A stretch of 64,000 bases of DNA from Allostella vacuolata (GCA_006739055.1 AP019702.1:5605388-5669387), one strand, 5' to 3'; shown: positions 36,274 to 46,184, counted from the first letter of the stretch. Notes: generated from the sequence alone by a model not told the origin. Numbers and translations: made by a program.

Positions 36274-37149
36274 ATGGGGATGGCCGTGTTCCTCGAGTAC
36301 GACCAAGCCGCGCTTGACGGACAATATAACGCGCGGGCGGCCGTTCCGGATCACCCTGCCGTGATTCAACGCTGGGACGTGGCCGGCGCAGCGGCCGCCA
36401 CCCGCTTGGTGGGCGACCTCGACATCGCCTACGGCGACGGTCTCCTGGAGAATCTGGATATCTATCGGCCCGCCGCGCCGGACGATCGCCGGTCGCCGGT
36501 GCTGATCTTTCTTCACGGCGGCTACTGGCAGTGGCGCGACAAGAAGGACTTCGTCTTCGTGGCCGATGCCTGGGTCGCAGCCGGGGTGGTCACCGTCCTG
36601 GTCAACTATCCTCTGGCGCCGGGCGCCACCATGGACGAGATCGTGGATGCCTGCCGCCGGGCCGTGGCCTGGACGGCGGCGCGGATCGCCCGGCACGGCG
36701 GGGACCGCGACAATATCTGGATCGCCGGCCACTCCGCCGGCGGCCACTTGACCGCGGAAATGCTGGCGACGGATTGGCGCCGGTTCGGCTACGCGCTGCC
36801 GCCGATGGCGGGCGGCCTGGCGATCAGCGGGCTCTACGAGCTGGAGCCGATCCGCCTCAGCTACCTCAACGCCGTCCTTGGCATGGACGCCGAAATGGCC
36901 GACCGCAACAGCCCCGCCCGCCATCCGCCGGCGGACGCCCCGCCGCTGCTCTGCGTTGCAGGCGGCGATGAAACGGCCGAGTTCCATCGGCAGCAGGCAG
37001 CGCTGATCGACGCGTGGCGCGCAAGAGGCCTGCCGGTTTCTACCCTCGATGCTCCCGGCCGCAACCATTTCACCATTCTCGACGCCTTCACCGATCCGGC
37101 GGACCCGCTGTTCCAGGGCCTGCGGCGGCGCATGGCCGTCGGCGAATGA
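36274..37149 (+). CDS. Alpha/beta hydrolase, arylformamidase-like
   Basis: 291 residues. The HGGYW oxyanion motif (LIFLHGGYWQWRDKKDF near residue 77-92) and the nucleophile elbow GHSAGGHL near 153 are diagnostic; aspartate and histidine are in AGGDETAEF near 230 and NHFTILDAF near 262. HGGYW plus GHSAGG resembles kynurenine formamidase and BD-FAE feruloyl esterases. It probably hydrolyses a small ester or formamide. ATG 36274 has the shadow of upstream GGAGATG. It is divergent from ribA. Confidence 0.83.
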   Translation: MGMAVFLEYDQAALDGQYNARAAVPDHPAVIQRWDVAGAAAATRLVGDLDIAYGDGLLENLDIYRPAAPDDRRSPVLIFLHGGYWQWRDKKDFVFVADAWVAAGVVTVLVNYPLAPGATMDEIVDACRRAVAWTAARIARHGGDRDNIWIAGHSAGGHLTAEMLATDWRRFGYALPPMAGGLAISGLYELEPIRLSYLNAVLGMDAEMADRNSPARHPPADAPPLLCVAGGDETAEFHRQQAALIDAWRARGLPVSTLDAPGRNHFTILDAFTDPADPLFQGLRRRMAVGE

Positions 37150-37219
37150 CCGAATGGCGACGCGGTGGTGCCCGTCATGCTAGATTCGCGGTCCTGTGGC
37201 CGCGGAGCGACCGGAAGCG

Positions 37220-37918
37220 ATGACGACCCAGAAGACCGGCAAACGACTTCTCCTTGTCGATGACGACGACGCCCTGCGCAGTTCGCTGGCAGAGCAGCTG
37301 ACGCTCTACGAGGAATTCCAGGCCGTGGAGGCCGAGACGGCCGCCAAGGGCCTGGAACGAGCCAAGGCGGAGGCCTTCGACCTGATCCTGCTCGATGTCG
37401 GGCTGCCCGACATGGATGGCCGCGACGCCTGCCGGCTGATGCGGCGCAATGGCGTGCGGTGTCCGGTGATCATGCTGACCGGTGCCGACAGCGAGGCCGA
37501 TACGATCCTCGGCCTGGATGCGGGCGCCAACGACTATGTCACCAAGCCGTTCCGGCTGGGCGTTCTCCTGGCGCGGATCCGCGCCCAGCTGCGCCAGCAC
37601 GAGCAGAGCGAGGACGCGATCTTCCAGGTCGGCCCCTACAGCTTCCGGCCGAGCGCCAAGCTGATGACCGACGCCAGCGGCAAGAAGAAGATCCGCCTGA
37701 CCGAGAAGGAAACGGCGATCCTCAAGTACCTCTTCCGTGCCGGGGACCGATCGATCGGCCGCGACCAGCTGCTGCACGAGGTCTGGGGCTACAATGCCGG
37801 CGTCACCACGCACACGCTGGAAACCCATGTCTACCGCCTGCGCCAGAAGATCGAGCGCGATCCGCAGAAGGCGGAGATCCTGGTGACCGATCCGGGCGGC
37901 TATCGCCTGGTGCCGTAG
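37220..37918 (+). CDS. OmpR/PhoB-family response regulator
   Basis: 232 residues. The receiver domain has the acidic pocket LLVDDDDAL (D14-D16), phospho-acceptor D59 in LLDVGLPDMDG, T87 and K109 (VTKPF). The winged-helix output domain follows, with LTEKETAILKYLFRAGDRSI near 158 and THTLETHVYRLRQKIE near 190-205 for DNA recognition. No histidine kinase gene adjoins it, so its partner is elsewhere. The start at 37220 is preferred over ATG 37196. It converges on the MFS gene with a 19-bp overlap. Confidence 0.92.
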   Translation: MTTQKTGKRLLLVDDDDALRSSLAEQLTLYEEFQAVEAETAAKGLERAKAEAFDLILLDVGLPDMDGRDACRLMRRNGVRCPVIMLTGADSEADTILGLDAGANDYVTKPFRLGVLLARIRAQLRQHEQSEDAIFQVGPYSFRPSAKLMTDASGKKKIRLTEKETAILKYLFRAGDRSIGRDQLLHEVWGYNAGVTTHTLETHVYRLRQKIERDPQKAEILVTDPGGYRLVP

Positions 37919-39108
37919 CCCCCGGCCATGCGGCCGGCCCGGATCAGCGGCACGACGGCCACGATCGGCAGCAGCGACAGCAGGGCCACGAGAGGGGCGA
38001 CGCCGTTCCAGTCGCCGAACAGGGCGAAGGCCTGGGCATAGCCGACCGGTCCGGCGATCACGCCGAGGTTGCGCCCGACCATCAGCACGCCGAACGCATG
38101 AGCGCCGGCCCGCCCCGGCCCTAGGATCATGCCCGGCAGGGCGAAGAGGCAGGTGGGGGTGACCCCGGCACCCACGGCGTAGAGCACGAGACCCGCCGCG
38201 CCCAGGCCGCCGCCGCCCAGCCAGGGCATGGCCGCCCAGACGACGGCCTGGGCCGACAGCCCGGCCAGGATCAGCGATGTCGGGCGAGCCCCCGCCCGCA
38301 GGGCCCAGCCTCCCACCAGGTTGAAGGCGCCCACCACCACCACCGGCAGGGTGTAGGCGATGACGGCGCCCTCGCGGCCGAGGCCGTAGCTGTCGATCAG
38401 GAGCTGCGGCAGCCAGGTCATCGTGCCGATGTACTGGGCGGACCAGAGCATGAAGATGATGGCGACGACGACCATCGCGCGCCGTTCCGACGCGGTCGGG
38501 GGCGCCGCCGCCGCGCCGCTCGGGCGAGCGCCGAGGTCGACCGCGCCGGACCGATGCAGCGCCAGGGTCCAGCCGATCGCGGCCAGGGCGACCCCGATCG
38601 CCACCCACCAGAGCGGCTCCCATTGCCCGGATGCAAGAAACGGGATGGCGATCGCGCCGGCCGCAACCTGCCCGATCGGAATCCAGGTCGCCGTCAGCGC
38701 GGCGGCGATGGGCAGGTGCCGCGGTCCGGCATTGACCGTGGCGAAGGTCGGACCGGCGATCGCCAGCACCGCGAAACCGATCCCCTCCAGGGTCCGGGCA
38801 CCCAGCACGACAAGACCGTCCTCCGGGTGGAGCAGGGTCAGAACGGTCCCGGCCAGGGTCAGCGCGAACGCACCCAGCAGGTATGGCAGGGCACCGTGGC
38901 GCTGCATCCATCGACCGAGGTTCCATGACAGCACCAGGCCCGCCAGCGCGAAGACGGACATGAAGCCGCCGGCCAGCACCCGGTCATAGCCATAGCGGTC
39001 GATCATCAGCGGCAGCGCCGGCGGCAGCTTGAACTGCTGGAACGCGGCCACGACCGCGATCGCAAGGCCGAAAAGCACGCCGGTCCAATTGGTGGGTCTG
39101 TCGGCCAT
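37900..39108 (-). CDS. MFS transporter
   Basis: 402 residues with 12 predicted membrane helices. It has the R-G/R-hydrophobic loop 2-3 pattern LGRWMQRHGALPYLLG near 66-80, a central cytoplasmic loop at residues 190-210 and the second-half repeat starting MVVVAIIFMLW. Members pump or import small molecules with protons; no substrate hint is seen. The start at 39108 (MADRPTNWTG) is chosen over 39150 since only the former begins just before helix 1. It is divergent from a metallohydrolase gene and overlaps the response-regulator end. Confidence 0.85.
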   Translation of the reverse strand: MADRPTNWTGVLFGLAIAVVAAFQQFKLPPALPLMIDRYGYDRVLAGGFMSVFALAGLVLSWNLGRWMQRHGALPYLLGAFALTLAGTVLTLLHPEDGLVVLGARTLEGIGFAVLAIAGPTFATVNAGPRHLPIAAALTATWIPIGQVAAGAIAIPFLASGQWEPLWWVAIGVALAAIGWTLALHRSGAVDLGARPSGAAAAPPTASERRAMVVVAIIFMLWSAQYIGTMTWLPQLLIDSYGLGREGAVIAYTLPVVVVGAFNLVGGWALRAGARPTSLILAGLSAQAVVWAAMPWLGGGGLGAAGLVLYAVGAGVTPTCLFALPGMILGPGRAGAHAFGVLMVGRNLGVIAGPVGYAQAFALFGDWNGVAPLVALLSLLPIVAVVPLIRAGRMAGGYGTRR

Positions 39109-39249
39109 CTCGATCGGCGCCAGTGTCGCGGAGCCGAACGGCGGACGCAACCATCCTCCACGCGGGGGCTGCCATGCGGGCTGAGCTGCCGAATGACCGC
39201 TTCGCGCCGCAGACGGCGCCCGCTATCGCTGCTAGGCTCCGTGCCGGCG

Positions 39250-40080
39250 ATGGGCGACGGAACGATCAGCGTGACTTTCTGGGGGGTGCGCGGGTCGATC
39301 GCGTGCGCGGGCCCCGACACCGCGCGCTATGGCGGCAATACCGCCTGCGTCGAAATGCGCTGCGGCAGTCGTCGGCTCATCTTCGATGCCGGGACCGGCA
39401 TCCGTCCGCTCGGCCGGGAAATGGCTGCGGAGGCAGGCGGGCCCATCGACCTGTTCTTCAGCCACACCCATCTCGACCATGTGGTCGGACTGCCCTTTTT
39501 TGCCCCGGCGATGATCCCCGGACGGCATCTGACCCTATGGGCCGGCCATCTGCTGCCGGACCGGACCCTGGAAGGCGCGCTGCGGCACATGATGACGCCG
39601 CCCCTCTTTCCGGTGCCGGTCGACATCTTCGCGGCCGAACTCGAGTTTCGCGACTTCCGGGCCGGGGAGACGTTGCGGCCCGATCCGGCGATCACCGTCC
39701 GCACGGCCGCCCTGCCCCATCCTGACGGCGCGACGGGCTACCGGGTCGAGCATGCGGGCCGGACGGTCGCCTATGTCACCGACCTCGAGCATCGGGAGGG
39801 AGTGCGCGACGCGACCGTGGTCGAGCTTGTCCGGGATGCGGATATCCTGATCTACGACGCGACCTACACCGATGCGGAGTTTCCGGCCAGGATCGGCTGG
39901 GGCCACTCCACCTGGCAGGAGGCATTGCGCGTCGCCGATGCCGGCCGGGTCGGCCGGGTCGTCATCTTCCACCACGATCCCTCGCACGACGATGCGTTCA
40001 TGGACGAGGTCGCCGCGGCGGCGGAAGCGCGGCGGCCGGGCACCCTGGTCGCGCGCGAGGGCATGACGATCACGACCTGA
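39250..40080 (+). CDS. MBL-fold metallo-hydrolase
   Basis: 276 residues. The metal motif SHTHLDH is at 71-77 (HxHxDH), with CGSRRLIFDAGTGIRPLG near 38-55 and a later aspartate/histidine pair in AYVTDLEHR and IFHHDPSHDD near 242-251. The layout is like the phosphodiesterase/RNase Z-related ComA-type group with cyclic-phosphodiesterase or lactonase members. The ATG at 39250 gives TISVTFWGVRGSI at the N-terminus, the family start; ATG 39193 would add a basic non-conserved stretch. Confidence 0.85.
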   Translation: MGDGTISVTFWGVRGSIACAGPDTARYGGNTACVEMRCGSRRLIFDAGTGIRPLGREMAAEAGGPIDLFFSHTHLDHVVGLPFFAPAMIPGRHLTLWAGHLLPDRTLEGALRHMMTPPLFPVPVDIFAAELEFRDFRAGETLRPDPAITVRTAALPHPDGATGYRVEHAGRTVAYVTDLEHREGVRDATVVELVRDADILIYDATYTDAEFPARIGWGHSTWQEALRVADAGRVGRVVIFHHDPSHDDAFMDEVAAAAEARRPGTLVAREGMTITT

Positions 40081-40126
40081 CGCGGTCGGGACAGGAGGCT
40101 GCCCCCCTGCCCCACGCCGCAGGCAT

Positions 40127-40591
40127 TCACGCAGCGGTGTCGAGGCCGAAGGCGCGCTTCCAGTTGGCCGGCGTCATCGAAGCCCGATAGGCCCGCTGCA
40201 TCGCCGGCGTCAGGGCCTCGATCATCAGGCGATCGTCGATCCACAGCTCGATGACGTCGAACAGCCCGCCGCGGTTGCACACGCGCGCGGTCCAGCCCAT
40301 CCGCCCGGCGATCTCCAGCACCCGCGGGATGTCGTGCGGCACGCCGATGGCGAGGTGGACACCCGTCGGCTGGGCGGGGTCGGCGGCGGTCCCGGCCACT
40401 TCGGTCGGCCCGGGGACCAGCGCGATGTCCGCCGGATAGATCTCGATCTGGGTTCCGCGCTCGTCACCGGCGAAGGCGAGATAGGCTCCGGGAACCGGCG
40501 GGAATGGCAGGGCCTCCCCCTGCCACAGCTTGGCCAGGGCGGTGGCGGTACGGGCGGGATCCCGGGCGGGAATGGATGCGTGGAACAGCAT
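40127..40591 (-). CDS. VOC-family (glyoxalase/bleomycin-resistance-fold) protein
   Basis: 154 residues. Two beta-alpha-beta modules are suggested by the starts AMLFHASIPARDPART and TGVHLAIGVPHDIPRVLEIA, with acidic ends (IEIYPADI and FDVIELWID) that could bind metal. It matches uncharacterised VOC proteins; the ligand is unknown. The end KRAFGLDTAA lies 46 bp before the convergent metallo-hydrolase stop. The start at 40591 is chosen since upstream sequence is basic and unconserved. Confidence 0.7.
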   Translation of the reverse strand: MLFHASIPARDPARTATALAKLWQGEALPFPPVPGAYLAFAGDERGTQIEIYPADIALVPGPTEVAGTAADPAQPTGVHLAIGVPHDIPRVLEIAGRMGWTARVCNRGGLFDVIELWIDDRLMIEALTPAMQRAYRASMTPANWKRAFGLDTAA

Positions 40592-40658
40592 GGCGGCATC
40601 GCTCGAATCGGTGTCGATGCCGGTGCGTCGCCGCGAGCGGCGTTGCGGTTCTAAGCGC

Positions 40659-41192
40659 TCACCGGTCCGTCGGCAGGCCGTCGAGCGGCGGCGCCCCTTC
40701 GGCCGGCAGGTCGTCGACCGGGGCGCCCAGCGCACGGAAATTGGCCCGAGTCACCGGGTCGACCGGCAGGCTGCGCGCGCGCACGAGGGCGGATACGCGC
40801 TCCGCGATCCGCCCGAAATCCTCGATCGTCGAATCGATCCGCACCCGGCCCGCGGGTGCCTCCAGGCGCAGGTGCATCCACCCGCCGGACCGGTCGCGCT
40901 TGGTCGAATAATATCGCAGCCGCACCTCGGCGATGGAATCCCAGGCCAGTCGGCGCCCGTGCGGCCCACCGAGGGTGACGCCCTCATCGTCGATCGTGAT
41001 CCGGGTCCGCTGGCGCTCGAAGGTCCGCCAGGCAAAGACGGCGAACAGGATGGCGAGCGCCCCCAGCAGGACGGCGATCCAGTCCGCAACCGGTACCAGC
41101 AGCAGAGGTCCGGCGGTGGCGGCCAGCCCGGCGGCTGCCCGGGCGTAGTCGGCCCACAGGGCCTCGGCCGGATAGCGATGCTCGCTGGTCAT
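40659..41192 (-). CDS. Small membrane protein with PH-like (DUF2244-type) domain
   Basis: 177 residues. Two hydrophobic helices at residues about 25-65 (PLLLVPVADWIAVLLGALAI and its continuation) precede a soluble part starting RTRITIDDEGVTLGG, a pattern seen in bacterial PH-like/YcxB-type membrane proteins. The function is unknown. Its start overlaps the xthA stop (ATGA), so it is co-transcribed with xthA, but no functional link is apparent. Confidence 0.65.
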   Translation of the reverse strand: MTSEHRYPAEALWADYARAAAGLAATAGPLLLVPVADWIAVLLGALAILFAVFAWRTFERQRTRITIDDEGVTLGGPHGRRLAWDSIAEVRLRYYSTKRDRSGGWMHLRLEAPAGRVRIDSTIEDFGRIAERVSALVRARSLPVDPVTRANFRALGAPVDDLPAEGAPPLDGLPTDR

Positions 41193-41995
41193 GTCGTGCC
41201 GGAATCGAGAGTGACCAGGACCGGCACATGGTCCGACGGCTGGGTCCAGCCGCGGGCCTCGCGCAGGATCTCCGCCCGATGCAACTGGCCACGGAGCGGC
41301 GGCGTGACCCAGATATGGTCGAGCCTGCGCCCGCGATCGGCTTCCGCCCAATCCCGCGCCCGGTAGCTCCACCAGGAATAGAGCTTCTGGTCGGCCGGCA
41401 CGAAATGCCGGACGGCATCGACCCATTCTCCGGCGGCCTGGATGGCGCCCAGCTTCTCGACCTCGATCGGCGTGTGGCTGACCACGTCGAGAAGCTGCTT
41501 GTGCGACCATACGTCGTGTTCAAGCGGGGCGATGTTGAGGTCGCCCACCAGGATCATCGGCTTGTCGGACCGGCGTTCCTTCAGCAGCCAGTCCCGGGTT
41601 TCGTCCAGGAACGCCAGCTTGTGCGCGAACTTCGGGTTGGCGGCCGGGTCGGGCACGTCCCCGCCGGCCGGAATGTAGAAATTGTGCAGCTCGATGCCGC
41701 CCGGCAGGGTCGCGAACACGTGGCGGCAATCATCCTTGCCGCACCAGACATGGCCGCCGACGTTCTCCAGCGGCAGCTTCGACAGGATCGCCACCCCGTT
41801 GTAGCTCTTCATGCCGCGGATGATGCGGTGCCGGTAGCCGGCCTCCGCGAACGCCTTGGCCGGGAAGGCGTCGTCGATCGCCTTCGTCTCCTGCAGGCAG
41901 AGCACGTCCGGGCGCTTCTCCCGGAGGAAGCGCAGGACGAGGTCGATCCGCAGTCGGACGGAGTTGATGTTCCAGGTCGCGACCGTCAGCGCCAT
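41189..41995 (-). CDS. xthA: Exodeoxyribonuclease III
   Basis: 268 residues. EEP-fold catalytic motifs are ATWNINSVRLR (N10-type) at the N-terminus, LCLQETKAID near residue 32, LVGDLNIAPLEHDVW near 148 and a final DHVPVLV near 258 with the catalytic histidine. The enzyme cuts abasic sites and degrades 3' ends of double-stranded DNA. It is not beside lolA/ftsK here, unlike in some alphaproteobacteria; lolA lies 15 kb to the right. Start ATG 41995 fits length. Confidence 0.95.
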   Translation of the reverse strand: MALTVATWNINSVRLRIDLVLRFLREKRPDVLCLQETKAIDDAFPAKAFAEAGYRHRIIRGMKSYNGVAILSKLPLENVGGHVWCGKDDCRHVFATLPGGIELHNFYIPAGGDVPDPAANPKFAHKLAFLDETRDWLLKERRSDKPMILVGDLNIAPLEHDVWSHKQLLDVVSHTPIEVEKLGAIQAAGEWVDAVRHFVPADQKLYSWWSYRARDWAEADRGRRLDHIWVTPPLRGQLHRAEILREARGWTQPSDHVPVLVTLDSGTT

Positions 41996-42010
41996 CTCGG
42001 TGGGGCCCGC

Positions 42011-42700
42011 TCAGCCGATGGTGATCGAAAGGTCGCCGACCCCGTCGACATGGCCTTCCAGCCGGTCGCCCTTGACGACGGCCTTCACGCCCTCGGGCGT
42101 GCCGCTGAAGATCAGGTCGCCGGCGGCGAGCGTCACCAGCGTCGACAGGTAGGCGATCGTCTCCGGCACGTTCCAGATCATGTCGGCCAGGTCGCCACGC
42201 TGCCGCTCGGCGCCGTTCACCTTGAGCCAGATGGCGCCCGTGTCGGGATGGCCGATCTGGTCGGCGCGCACGAGCGCGGTGCAGGGGGCGGAGTTGTCGA
42301 AGCCCTTGCCCATGTCCCACGGGCGGCCGGCGGTCTTGGCGATGCCCTGCAGGTCGCGGCGGGTCATGTCGAGCCCGACGGCATAGCCGTAGACATGGCT
42401 CAGCGCCTCGTCGACCGGGATGTCGGCGCCGCCGCTCTTCAGCGCCACCACCATCTCGATCTCGTGGTGCATGTCCTTGGTCGCCGGCGGATAGGGCATG
42501 ACGCTGCCGCTCGGCAGCAGCGCGTCGGCCGGCTTCATGAAGAAGAACGGCTCCTCGCGATCCGGGTTGTGGCCCATCTCGCGCGCGTGCGCCGCATAGT
42601 TCCGGCCGACGCAGTAGATGCGGCGGACGGGAAACAGGTCGCTCGTGCCGACGATCGGCAGGGCAGGCTGGGTCCAGAGGGGGATCGCGTAGGAGGCCAT
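42011..42700 (-). CDS. Fumarylacetoacetate hydrolase-family protein
   Basis: 229 residues. The metal-binding acidic residues are in [10 protein letters not shown] near residue 77-86 and [12 protein letters not shown] near 104-116, and GKGFDNSAP and IFSGTPEGV near 205 are typical. This is the short FAH form found with fumarylpyruvate or acylpyruvate hydrolases. The start at 42700 has GAGGAA upstream; ATG 42826 would add 42 residues without similarity. Fifteen bases separate its stop from the upstream-oriented xthA start. Confidence 0.85.
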   Translation of the reverse strand: MASYAIPLWTQPALPIVGTSDLFPVRRIYCVGRNYAAHAREMGHNPDREEPFFFMKPADALLPSGSVMPYPPATKDMHHEIEMVVALKSGGADIPVDEALSHVYGYAVGLDMTRRDLQGIAKTAGRPWDMGKGFDNSAPCTALVRADQIGHPDTGAIWLKVNGAERQRGDLADMIWNVPETIAYLSTLVTLAAGDLIFSGTPEGVKAVVKGDRLEGHVDGVGDLSITIG

Positions 42701-42797
42701 GGAATTCCTCGGGGGGATCGAAGGCGCCGGAAAATCGCGCCGGCAATCTACGGGCAAGCCGCCGGAGATACCAGAGCAGGCGAAGGGCCGGCCGGGC

Positions 42798-43709
42798 TCA
42801 GTTCCGGTTCTCCGGCGCGGTGACATCGCGGACGCCGTCGCCCAGGAGGTTGATGCCGAGCACCAGAAGGAAGAGGGCGATGCCGGGCAAGCCGATCATC
42901 CAGGTGTTGAAGAAGATCTCCTCCTTCGCCTCCGCCAGCATCAGGCCCCAGGAGGGCTGCGGCGGGCGGACCCCCAGGCCGAGGAACGACAGGGCGGCCT
43001 CCAGCAGGATCGCGTTCGCCATCTCGATGGTGGCGACCACGATCAGCGGGTTCAGCACGTTCGGCAGCACCTCTCGCAGCAGCAGGTAGGAGGTGGAGCA
43101 GCCGATCGCCTCGCCCGCGGCCACATAGTCCAGGCTCCTGGCCTGTTGCGTGGCTGCCCGCATGACCACGGCGAAGCGGTCCCACAGCAGCAGGCCCAGG
43201 ACCAGGATCAGCACGATCAGCGAGCTGCCGGCCACGGCGACCACGGCCAGCGCCACCAGCACGACGGGCAGGCTGAGGCGGGTGGTGACGAAGAAGCTGA
43301 CCACCATGTCAACCTTGCCGCCGAAGTAGCCGGCCAGCAGCCCCAGGGTCGAGCCGATGATGCCCGACACGAACATGGCCGAGAAGCCGATCAGCAGCGA
43401 GATCTGGCTGCCATAGATGAGCCGGCTCAGATAGTCGCGGCCCAGCCGGTCGGTGCCGAGCGGATAGGTCCAGCCGGCCCGCGGGTGGTCGTAGAACCAG
43501 GCATGCCAGACGGGCGGGATGCGCCGCCGGGCAAGCGCGCCCGTATAGGGGTCGTGCGGGACGATCAGGGGTGCCGCGAGCGCCATCAGCAGCATCGCGA
43601 CCAGCACCACGATGCCGAACATCAGGCCCTTGTGTGCGCGCACCCGGCGCCACATCAGGGTGCGCGGTGACGGCGCCGCCGGCTCGGCGGCGATCGGGGC
43701 GATCGTCAT
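42798..43709 (-). CDS. Dipeptide/oligopeptide ABC transporter permease (DppC-like)
   Basis: 303 residues. The N-terminal segment with helix [16 protein letters not shown] is followed by [17 protein letters not shown] near 99 and five membrane helices. The EAA-type loop [19 protein letters not shown] near 206-224 contacts the ATPase. It ends [14 protein letters not shown]. The ATG at 43709 overlaps the stop of the upstream permease (ATGA). It is the last gene of the operon; no ATPase gene follows, the next gene being the FAH-family gene 98 bp downstream. Confidence 0.9.
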   Translation of the reverse strand: MTIAPIAAEPAAPSPRTLMWRRVRAHKGLMFGIVVLVAMLLMALAAPLIVPHDPYTGALARRRIPPVWHAWFYDHPRAGWTYPLGTDRLGRDYLSRLIYGSQISLLIGFSAMFVSGIIGSTLGLLAGYFGGKVDMVVSFFVTTRLSLPVVLVALAVVAVAGSSLIVLILVLGLLLWDRFAVVMRAATQQARSLDYVAAGEAIGCSTSYLLLREVLPNVLNPLIVVATIEMANAILLEAALSFLGLGVRPPQPSWGLMLAEAKEEIFFNTWMIGLPGIALFLLVLGINLLGDGVRDVTAPENRN

Positions 43710-44629
43710 GCCCCGGCCACCCGCAGCCGCGGATCGAGCCAGCCGTTCAGCAGGTCCGCGAGGAAGGTCAGCACGACATAGAAGAGCGCGATCATCAGCA
43801 CGATCGCCTGGATCACCGGCAGGTCCGAGCGCTGGATCGATTCCCAGGCGAGGTAGCCGACGCCGTGCATGGAGAACACGGCCTCGATGACGATGGAGCC
43901 GCCCAGCATGAAGCCGAACTGCACCGCCGCCAGCGAGACCACCGGGATCACCGCGTTGCGCAGCGCATGCTTGAACAGCACCGACGGCGGCAACAGCCCC
44001 TTGGCGCGGGCGGTACGGATATAGTCCGATCCCAGCGCCTCCAGCATGCCGGTGCGGGTCAGGCGCATCAGGGCGGGGGTGGCGTAGTAGCCGAGGGCGA
44101 CGGCGGGCAGGATCATATGCTCCCAGCTGTCCGCGCCGGAGGTCGGCAGCCATTGCAGCCAGACCCCGAAGACGACGATGAGAACGAGCGCGAACCAGAA
44201 GTTGGGCAGGGCCTGCCCCAGCACGGCGACCGCCAGCGCGAAGCGATCGAGCAGCGAGTTCTGCCGGACCGCCGCCAGCACGCCCAGGGGCAGGGCGACG
44301 CAGAGGGCGAAGGCCAGCGCCATGACCCCGAGCGTCAGTGTCACCGGCAGGCGATGCGCGACGATGCCGATCACCGGCTCCTTCATCAGGTAGGACCGGC
44401 CGAAATCGCCGCTCGCCGCCCGGCCGATCCATTCCGCGTACTGGATCGGCAATGGACGGTCGAAGCCCTCCGCCTTGCGGATGGCCTCGACATCCGCCGC
44501 GGTCGCGTTCTCCCCGGCCATGGCGCGCGCCGGGTCGGCCGCGACATGGGTGAGGCCGAACACGATCACCGACACGACCAGGACGACGAGGGCGGCGATG
44601 CCGAGCCGCCCGATCGCGAAACGCAGCAT
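43706..44629 (-). CDS. Dipeptide/oligopeptide ABC transporter permease (DppB-like)
   Basis: 307 residues. It begins MLRFAIGRLGIAALVVLVVS, the type of first helix seen in DppB/NikB, followed by a periplasmic loop with the AENATAADVEAI region and four to five further helices. The EAA loop is EALGSDYIRTARAKGLLPPS near 195. It pairs with the DppC-like permease to form the pore for peptides or similar solutes. Binding-protein genes lie directly upstream. Confidence 0.9.
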   Translation of the reverse strand: MLRFAIGRLGIAALVVLVVSVIVFGLTHVAADPARAMAGENATAADVEAIRKAEGFDRPLPIQYAEWIGRAASGDFGRSYLMKEPVIGIVAHRLPVTLTLGVMALAFALCVALPLGVLAAVRQNSLLDRFALAVAVLGQALPNFWFALVLIVVFGVWLQWLPTSGADSWEHMILPAVALGYYATPALMRLTRTGMLEALGSDYIRTARAKGLLPPSVLFKHALRNAVIPVVSLAAVQFGFMLGGSIVIEAVFSMHGVGYLAWESIQRSDLPVIQAIVLMIALFYVVLTFLADLLNGWLDPRLRVAGA

Positions 44630-44666
44630 CGGCTATGCCGGGAACGGTCGGGTCAACGCCTTGCCG

Positions 44667-46184
44667 TCATTTCCAGGAGTAGACCCAGTAGCGCGGAATC
44701 TCATCCTTGTAGGCCCGGAAGTCGAGCTCGCCCACATGCGCGTAGTTGGTGACGAAGGTGTTGAGCGGCACCCAGTAGGCCTGCTCCATGATCCGGTTCA
44801 CGGCCTTCTTGTAATTTTCCTTGCGCACCGCGGTGTCGTTGGAGTTGTCGGCGATGTCGAGCCAGGCCTTGAGCTCGGCATCGCGGGCATAGTCGTCCTC
44901 GGTCCCCTTGAAGAACGAGCTGATGATCGCCGAGACGTCGTTGATCGAGAACGACCCCCAGTCACCCTGGTAGATCGGCGTCTCACCCTTCTGGAAACGC
45001 TGGATCAGCGTCGCCACCGGCAGCATCTGCACGTCGGCATCGATACCGACCGCCTTCAGGTCCTGCTGCAGCGCCTCGGTCCAGGTGCGCGAGCGGAAGG
45101 CCATCAGCTGGGTCTTGAAGCCGTTGGGATAGCCCGCCTCGGCCAGGAGCTGCTTGGCCTTCTTCGGGTCGTAGGCGTATTTCGGCGCACCGGAATCGTC
45201 GCAGCCGAGCTGCGTCGGGAAGCAGGGCGCGTCGATCACCCGGGCCTCGCCCTGGACCAGGCTCTCGACGAAGCTCTTGCGGTCGATGGCGTGGATGATG
45301 GCCTGGCGGACCTTCTGCTTGGTCAGCGGGTTGCCGGCGCCGGTGCGGCCGGCGGCGTCTAGCGACAGGAACCCGATGCGCATCGTCTCGGCGCTGACCG
45401 TCTTCAGGTTGCGCTGGCGCTGGATGTTGGGAAGCTGGTCGGCGTCGACGTACCACAGCAGGTCGGCCCGGCCTGCCAGCAACTCGGCCAACTCGGTCGC
45501 CGCGTCGGTGATGATGCGCACCTGCACCTTGCCGATCTTGGCCTTGCCCTTGGGGCTGCCCTCGTAGTGATCGGCGAAGCGCTCGAAGCGGTACTCCTTG
45601 CCGCCTTCGATCGATGCGACCCGGTAGGGGCCGGTTCCGACCGGCCGCCGGTTCTGCTCTTCCGGCCCGGTGTAGTTGCGCGAGAAGATGAAGACCGGCA
45701 GCGACAGGAACTCCAGGGCCGGCGGGAAGGGCCGGTGCAGATGGATACGGACCTTGTGCCCGTCGACCTGCTCGGCCTTCTTGATCCAGTTCGTGTTGCG
45801 CTGGTAGAGCGCCTTGTTGGCCGGGTCGGAGACGTAGTTCAGGGTGTGGACGACATCCTCGGCGCCGAAGGCCGAGCCGTCATGGAACTTCACGCCCTGG
45901 CGCAGCGTCAGGTCGAGGGTGACGTCGTCGACCCACTTCCATTCGGTGGCGAGGCCGGGCTTGTACTCGAAGGTGTCCGGGTCGCGCTCGATCAGGTGGT
46001 CCCAGACATGGTGCGCGAAGACGACGCCGTCGCGCAGCCCGTTGAAGTAGGGGTCGACGTTGGCGATCACGTTGCGCCAGATGACCCGCAGCTCGTCCTT
46101 CGACTTCTGGGCCTCGGCCGGCATGGCCGCCGCTGCCGCGGCCACCGCCATGCCTGCGAAGAGAATGCGCCGTCCGAAACCCAT
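44667..46184 (-). CDS. Family-5 extracellular solute-binding protein (second of a tandem pair)
   Basis: 505 residues. A signal peptide with an AEA-Q type site (residues 1-25) is followed by the SBP_bac_5 fold: VKFHDGSAFGAEDVVHTLNY near 100, RRPVGTGPYRVAS near 180 and a C-terminal EIPRYWVYSWK. It binds a peptide, nickel or other ligand in the periplasm for the permeases. It is the same length and about 75% identical by eye to the upstream gene at 46340, so the two are tandem duplicates. It is 37 bp from the permease gene. Confidence 0.9.
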   Translation of the reverse strand: MGFGRRILFAGMAVAAAAAAMPAEAQKSKDELRVIWRNVIANVDPYFNGLRDGVVFAHHVWDHLIERDPDTFEYKPGLATEWKWVDDVTLDLTLRQGVKFHDGSAFGAEDVVHTLNYVSDPANKALYQRNTNWIKKAEQVDGHKVRIHLHRPFPPALEFLSLPVFIFSRNYTGPEEQNRRPVGTGPYRVASIEGGKEYRFERFADHYEGSPKGKAKIGKVQVRIITDAATELAELLAGRADLLWYVDADQLPNIQRQRNLKTVSAETMRIGFLSLDAAGRTGAGNPLTKQKVRQAIIHAIDRKSFVESLVQGEARVIDAPCFPTQLGCDDSGAPKYAYDPKKAKQLLAEAGYPNGFKTQLMAFRSRTWTEALQQDLKAVGIDADVQMLPVATLIQRFQKGETPIYQGDWGSFSINDVSAIISSFFKGTEDDYARDAELKAWLDIADNSNDTAVRKENYKKAVNRIMEQAYWVPLNTFVTNYAHVGELDFRAYKDEIPRYWVYSWK

